Source: CANJBX01 sp035556735 (GTDB lineage: Bacteria; Pseudomonadota; Alphaproteobacteria; Rhizobiales; Xanthobacteraceae). From it: a DNA stretch of 64,000 bases. Below, one piece after another: positions 60,160 to 64,000 of this stretch. Both the position numbers and the translations under genes were made by a program. Where the stretch lies: positions 248,001-312,000 of the forward strand of contig DATMFF010000013.1 in the NCBI GenBank assembly GCA_035556735.1, read 5' to 3'. Position 1 is the stretch's first letter. Each line of letters opens with the position of its first letter. A model generated the notes under the pieces. That model saw only the letters and a program-made list of their open reading frames with translations, searched no databases and was not told the origin of the DNA.

Positions 60160-60233
60160 TGGGGAATAGTTCAACGGTAGAACAGCGGACTCTGACTCCG
60201 TTAATCTAGGTTCGAATCCTAGTTCCCCAGCCA
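60160..60233 (+). tRNA. tRNA-Gln (CTG anticodon)
   Basis: A complete cloverleaf is drawn by eye: acceptor TGGGGAA with TTCCCCA, D-arm GTTC-N-GAAC, anticodon stem GCGGA/TCCGT around the loop CTCTGAC with anticodon CTG, and T-arm TAGG-TTCGAAT-CCTA. A G discriminator and a coded CCA follow. It reads CAG codons. Confidence 0.95.
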
Positions 60234-60708
60234 TCCTCCCGCGCCTCACTCCGAATTCGTGATCTCGCACGACTCGCCGCCTCCGGCGCGCGCGGGTGAC
60301 CGGCGCACATTCCTTCTCGGCCGTCCGCCCGCCGCGCCATGGCGCGCAACTGACAGCCGCCGTCACCACAAGCGCATAACGGACCCGCCTCCCTTGTCTT
60401 GGCGAGGCGGCCACCTGGCTGCGCCAAGCGCCGCACGGCGCCGCTGAAAGGACACGCAGCGCTGCATCGAACCGTCTGCAGTGATGCCTTTCGGTTGACG
60501 CAACATCTGACCCACGGCCGCGCGGCGCACGCACGATCGAGCCGCACGATCGATGCGAGGCACGATCGATAAAATGAAATTCAAGACCCATACACTTGGC
60601 CCGGACGGTCAACTCCCGCCGCGCCTTCGGTCCATCGTCTCGTCAAGGCACTTTCTCGCAGTCCCCACGTTGGGAGTATCGGCATTCCTTTCGCCCAGGA
60701 GGACGCAA
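60234..60708. other. Intergenic region upstream of the PsiF-like gene
   Basis: About 475 bases after the tRNA. The only structure noticed is three direct copies of a ten-base motif near 60531-60569. No integrase remnant or attachment-site duplicate of the tRNA end is visible. Confidence 0.5.
60531..60569 (+). repeat. Three direct copies of GCACGATCGA upstream of the PsiF-like gene
   Basis: The ten-base motif occurs at 60531-60540, 60544-60553 and 60560-60569 (spacing 13 and 16), 140 bases ahead of the start at 60709. Each copy holds a CGATCG palindrome. It could be a multimeric regulator site. Confidence 0.5.
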
Positions 60709-60939
60709 ATGAAACGGATCATCCTTGCCGGCCTCATCTTCTCCGTCGCCGCCGGTTCGGCCGTGGCCCAGACGTGCGCGAGCAAAGCCATCGGCTCGGA
60801 TGGCAAGCCGCTCGCCGGCGCCGCCAAATCCAGTTTCATGAAAAAGTGCTGCGAAAGCAGCGCTGTCAGCAAGGACGGAAAGCCGTTGTCCGGCGCCGCC
60901 AAGAGCAGCTTCGTGGCGCACTGCGTGCAGGGCGGCTGA
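60709..60939 (+). CDS. PsiF-repeat family exported protein
   Basis: A 76-residue secreted protein with a signal peptide (1-20, ending AVAQ) and two PsiF repeats, DGKPLAGAAKSSFMKKC and DGKPLSGAAKSSFVAHC. Each repeat pairs with a cysteine before it, so disulfide bonds are likely. E. coli PsiF is phosphate-starvation induced but its function is unknown. AGGAGG seven bases upstream fixes the start; the frame is open further upstream but is not family-like there. Confidence 0.92.
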   Translation: MKRIILAGLIFSVAAGSAVAQTCASKAIGSDGKPLAGAAKSSFMKKCCESSAVSKDGKPLSGAAKSSFVAHCVQGG

Positions 60940-61016
60940 GCGCCTCGGGCGCACGTCGTGACGTGAGGCCGCCGCGGAGCGCCGCGTTCGCGGATCAACC
61001 TTGCGGTGGTTTCCGA

Positions 61017-63905
61017 TCAGGATCGACTGGCGCCAGGCGGCGCCAGCGCCTCCAGCAGCCCGCGCGCCGCGCGCAGGTCCGCCGTCTCGTACCCTTCCGT
61101 GAACCTGTTGTAGACCGGCGCGAGCACGCGGTACGCCTCTTCCGCGCGGCCCTCCTCCGCCTTCAAGCGCGACAGGCTCATCGCGCCGCGCAGCTCGAAG
61201 AACATCGCCCCCTGCGCGCGCGCAACCTCGAGCGCCCGGCGGAAGCAATCTTCCGCGTCGCCTGACGGCTCCTGCGCTTTGCGCAGCAGCTCGCCTTTGA
61301 TGCGCAAGAGCTCGGCGTTGTACCACTCCTCTCCGCCGGCGTTCGCATGCAGCAGAGCGGCTTCGATGGATTCGATCGCTTCGGACGGCCTGCCGAGACC
61401 GGCCAGCCCCTCGGCCATCGCGCCGAGATACTCGGGAACGCAGATGGTCCAGCCAGTCCGGTCGCTCTCCTCGAGCGCAAGGCGCAGCCGCGCCACGCCG
61501 GTCTCCAGTTCGCCCCGTGCGATCAGCAGCTTGCCCTGCAGGCAGTGTCCGACCAGGCGCCAGAACGTCACGTTGTGCGTCGTCGCCACGTCGATCAGCA
61601 TGTTCACCGCGCGGTCGGCGGCGGCAAGATCGCCCGTCATGATCGCAACCGGAGCCAACGCCAGCCGCAGGACTTCGCAGATCGAGAACCTGTTGCCGGC
61701 CGCCTCCGCGTCGGCGAGACATGCCTGCGCCTGCCGCATGGCCTGATCCGCGAAGCCCTGCAGCCAGCTCACGCGCGCGATGAACAGCCGGACGCCCAGC
61801 CGCAAGTCCTGCGCCAAAGGCAGGAAGCGCAATCGTTCGCTCGGCGCCGCCACATAGCGCTCGAGCACGCCCTCGAACCTGCTACGCGCGTCCGACAAGT
61901 TGCCGCGGAAGGTCATGGCGTTGCCGACGAGGCGCTGGGCCAGCAGCCCGTCGTTCGGATCGCCGGTACGCCGCGCGACGCTTGCGAACTTCTCGGCCGT
62001 CGCCAGCGCTGAGCGGCATTCGCCGGCATTGAGATGCAGCCCCCAGAGCACCCACAGCGTCTGCAGTTGGCCGGCGAGGTCGTCGGCCCGCTCGGCGAGC
62101 TCGAGGCCGTCGGCCAGGACATTCCGCGTGCGCTCGGTCGGACCGACCGTGAAGAAAAGCGTAGCGCCAAGCGCCAGCAGCAGACGCAAGCGAAGCGAGG
62201 GAGCCGAATTCGCGCCCCGGCCCAGCCGCGCGAGCGCGCGTTCGAGGCGTTCGGTCTCTTCCACCAGCAGCCCCAGGTACGTCCAGACCGGCGCATAGGC
62301 CGCCGTCAGTGCGGCGCCCATCTCCGCGTCGCCGCTGGTCGAGAACGCCCAGTCGAGCGCCGCGCGCACGTTGTCGAGCTCGCGGGCATAGCGCGCCAGG
62401 TTGCCGAAGTGAAAGTGAGCGTTGGGGGCGCCGACCCCGACGAGATTCAAGAAGTACGTCGCGTGCCGGCGCGCGACGTCGTCGCGGTCGCCCCGGTCCG
62501 CCAGTTTGGCAGCCGCGTAGGTCCGCGTCGTGTCGAGCAGCCGGTAGAAGACCGACCCGCCGAGATCCGCCGTTTGAACGAGAGACTTGGCCACCAGGTT
62601 CCCGATCGCCTCGACCACGCTCGCCCTGTCCTCGCCGTCGTCGGCGGCGACCTCCTGCGCGGCTTCGAGCGGGAACGACCCGGCGAACAGCGACAGCCTG
62701 CACAGGACCCTCTGCTCATGGTCCGACAGCAGGTTGAAGCTCCAGTCGAGCGTCGCCTGCAGCGTCTGGTGCCGCGGCAGGGCAAAGCGGCGCCCCTGCC
62801 ACAGCAGCCTGAAACGGTGGTCGAGCAGATTGGCGATGCCCTGCAGGCCATAGGCGCTCACCTGGCTCGCGGCGAGCTCGATGGCCAGCGCGATGCCGTC
62901 GAGCCGGCGACAGATTCCGGCGACGACGCGCAGCTCGTCCTCGCTCAGTTCGGAGCGATGCCCGTTTGCGGCGGCGCGCTCCACGAACAGCCGGACGGCG
63001 GACGCCCGGATGGCCTCGGCCCCGGTCAGGCTCGCCTCCTCTCCCGGAACGTCCAGCGGCAGGAGCAGGTGCACGTTCTCGCCCTCGACGCGCAGCGATT
63101 CGCGCGAGGTCGTCAGCAGATGGACCTGCGGCGCCTCCCTGAAGAGCTGCTCGGCCAGCAAAGCGACGGTCGAAATGACATGCTCGCAGCTGTCGAGGAT
63201 CAGCAGCATCCGCGTCTGCGCAAGAAAGGTCACCAGATTCGGCAGCGGATCCTGGGACCGCACCTGGCAGCCGACCGCCGCCGCCACGGTGCTCACGACG
63301 AACGCGGGGTCATTGACCGCGCCGAGATCGATGAAGCAGACGGCTCCGCCGATGTCGCGGGCGAGCGCGTGCGCGACGGCGATGGCGACGGTCGTCTTGC
63401 CCATCCCGCCGGGCCCCACGATGCTCACGAAGCGCTTGCTCAGAAGCTGGGCGCTCAGGTCCTCGACGGTGGCGTCGCGGCCCACCATCCGCTGCAGGCG
63501 CGGCGGCAGCATCTGCATCTTGGCGGCAGGCTCCGCGCTCGGTGCCGGGGCCCGGCCCGGCGGCTCGCCACGTTGAACGGGCGCGATGAAGCAGTAGCCG
63601 CGGCCGGGAACGTTGGCGATGTAACGTGCGCCGCCCCGACCATCTCCGAGCGCCTTGCGCAGGCTGGTCACGTGCACCCGCAGATTGGACTCCTCGACCG
63701 TGACGTCGGGCCACACGCGTTTCATCAGCTCGGCATGGCTGACGACCTCGCCCGGCCGCTCCACGAGCACGATCAGGATATCGAGGGCGCGAGCCCCCAG
63801 CTTGACCGGCACGCCGTCTTTCGTGAGCAGCCTTTCTTCCGCGGCCAGGCGGTACGGGCCGAAAGATGCCGCCCTTGCGCCGTCCGAGCTGCCTGCCACG
63901 GCCAT
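61017..63905 (-). CDS. Winged-helix regulator with NB-ARC-like ATPase and TPR region
   Basis: A 962-residue regulator. An OmpR/PhoB-type winged helix (about 15-110, ending ARYIANVPGRGYCFIAPV) is followed by a NOD/STAND ATPase: Walker A GPGGMGKTT at 164-172 and Walker B MLLILD near 233-238, then LLTTSRE (sensor-like). A WHD region (LQATLDWSFNLLSDHEQRVLCRLSLFAGSF) lies about 380-430 and the rest (500-962) is a TPR-like helical scaffold. Such proteins switch on transcription when a ligand frees the nucleotide site. The DNA-binding domain lacks a receiver, so no partner kinase is expected. It diverges from whatever lies beyond the window edge. Confidence 0.88.
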   Translation of the reverse strand: MAVAGSSDGARAASFGPYRLAAEERLLTKDGVPVKLGARALDILIVLVERPGEVVSHAELMKRVWPDVTVEESNLRVHVTSLRKALGDGRGGARYIANVPGRGYCFIAPVQRGEPPGRAPAPSAEPAAKMQMLPPRLQRMVGRDATVEDLSAQLLSKRFVSIVGPGGMGKTTVAIAVAHALARDIGGAVCFIDLGAVNDPAFVVSTVAAAVGCQVRSQDPLPNLVTFLAQTRMLLILDSCEHVISTVALLAEQLFREAPQVHLLTTSRESLRVEGENVHLLLPLDVPGEEASLTGAEAIRASAVRLFVERAAANGHRSELSEDELRVVAGICRRLDGIALAIELAASQVSAYGLQGIANLLDHRFRLLWQGRRFALPRHQTLQATLDWSFNLLSDHEQRVLCRLSLFAGSFPLEAAQEVAADDGEDRASVVEAIGNLVAKSLVQTADLGGSVFYRLLDTTRTYAAAKLADRGDRDDVARRHATYFLNLVGVGAPNAHFHFGNLARYARELDNVRAALDWAFSTSGDAEMGAALTAAYAPVWTYLGLLVEETERLERALARLGRGANSAPSLRLRLLLALGATLFFTVGPTERTRNVLADGLELAERADDLAGQLQTLWVLWGLHLNAGECRSALATAEKFASVARRTGDPNDGLLAQRLVGNAMTFRGNLSDARSRFEGVLERYVAAPSERLRFLPLAQDLRLGVRLFIARVSWLQGFADQAMRQAQACLADAEAAGNRFSICEVLRLALAPVAIMTGDLAAADRAVNMLIDVATTHNVTFWRLVGHCLQGKLLIARGELETGVARLRLALEESDRTGWTICVPEYLGAMAEGLAGLGRPSEAIESIEAALLHANAGGEEWYNAELLRIKGELLRKAQEPSGDAEDCFRRALEVARAQGAMFFELRGAMSLSRLKAEEGRAEEAYRVLAPVYNRFTEGYETADLRAARGLLEALAPPGASRS

Positions 63906-64000
63906 GTAAGAGGCCTTCCCTATCTGTGATCAAAAAATAACGTCGAAACCAACTCGATGAAAACAACGGCGGCATTCAATGGAATTCCAGACTACCTGAT

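Noticed and set aside
60160..60233. tRNA-Gln as an integration site.
   Set aside because: No integrase, no second copy of the tRNA end and no change of composition are seen next to it.
60234..60708. A PhoB box upstream of the PsiF-like gene.
   Set aside because: No pair of CTGTCAT-like direct repeats at 11-base spacing could be found.
62034..63929. A 631-codon frame opposite the large regulator.
   Set aside because: The regulator's ATPase and winged-helix motifs settle the coding strand.

Overview
The window is GC-rich chromosomal DNA of an alphaproteobacterium, most likely a Hyphomicrobiales member near Xanthobacteraceae/Nitrobacteraceae. This rests on gene content and order (guaA, rsmB, MAPEG, folD and guaB close together; rlmE next to ppx), on the GC-rich third codon positions, and on palindromic intergenic repeats typical of that order. 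No integrase, transposase, CRISPR array or phage module was found. One tRNA gene, tRNA-Gln(CTG), is present.

Layout. 1-6.2 kb: a membrane PAS/PAS/GAF/PAS-GGDEF-EAL protein, a Tat-exported class A beta-lactamase and an alpha/beta hydrolase. 6.3-10.1 kb: a paoABC-like periplasmic aldehyde oxidoreductase operon. 10.2-13 kb: DUF302 protein, cytochrome P450, and a DUF5993-DsbB pair whose DsbB has its second cysteine pair in an unusual place. 13-21 kb: small accessory genes, mostly on the minus strand (a frameshifted RibD-C/DHFR-like gene, VOC protein, MFS transporter, DUF998, SRPBCC plus ArsR regulator, glycolipid-binding-like protein, YbaK) with a plus-strand chromate transporter, then a cupin and an NmrA-like reductase. 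21.4-24.2 kb: an HD hydrolase and an arsR-arsC-acr3 arsenic operon with a palindrome touching the arsR start codon. 24.5-35 kb: the housekeeping purine/one-carbon block (guaA, rsmB, MAPEG, an MDR reductase, folD, guaB), interrupted by an AT-richer islet coding for a 626-residue right-handed beta-helix (tail-spike-like) protein and a methyltransferase.

35-42 kb: MFS transporter, cytochrome c, universal stress protein, DUF4344 metallopeptidase, a striking exported protein built from 15 tandem copies of a 12/15-residue unit (consensus KDFQDNWSVSY), then trmO-rlmE-ppx. 42-48 kb: a solitary molybdenum hydroxylase large subunit, an MFS transporter, an extradiol dioxygenase and a core-MetE-like protein.

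48-60 kb: a catabolic region with an NAD-epimerase, a GNAT, an NMT1-type substrate-binding protein, a TetR regulator and a long operon (DapA-like aldolase, ABC permease and ATPase, Gfo/Idh/MocA dehydrogenase, DUF993 protein, sugar isomerase-like TIM barrel, CrtI-like oxidoreductase). Three copies of one palindromic motif (GTAACC-N4-GGTTAC) lie in the three control regions of this block, so it is probably one TetR-controlled regulon. The window ends with tRNA-Gln, a PsiF-family exported protein and a large winged-helix/NB-ARC-like/TPR regulator.

The observations most worth following are the FQDNW repeat protein, the three-operator regulon, the beta-helix islet and the DsbB variant. Functions come from motif recognition by eye; no database search was run.
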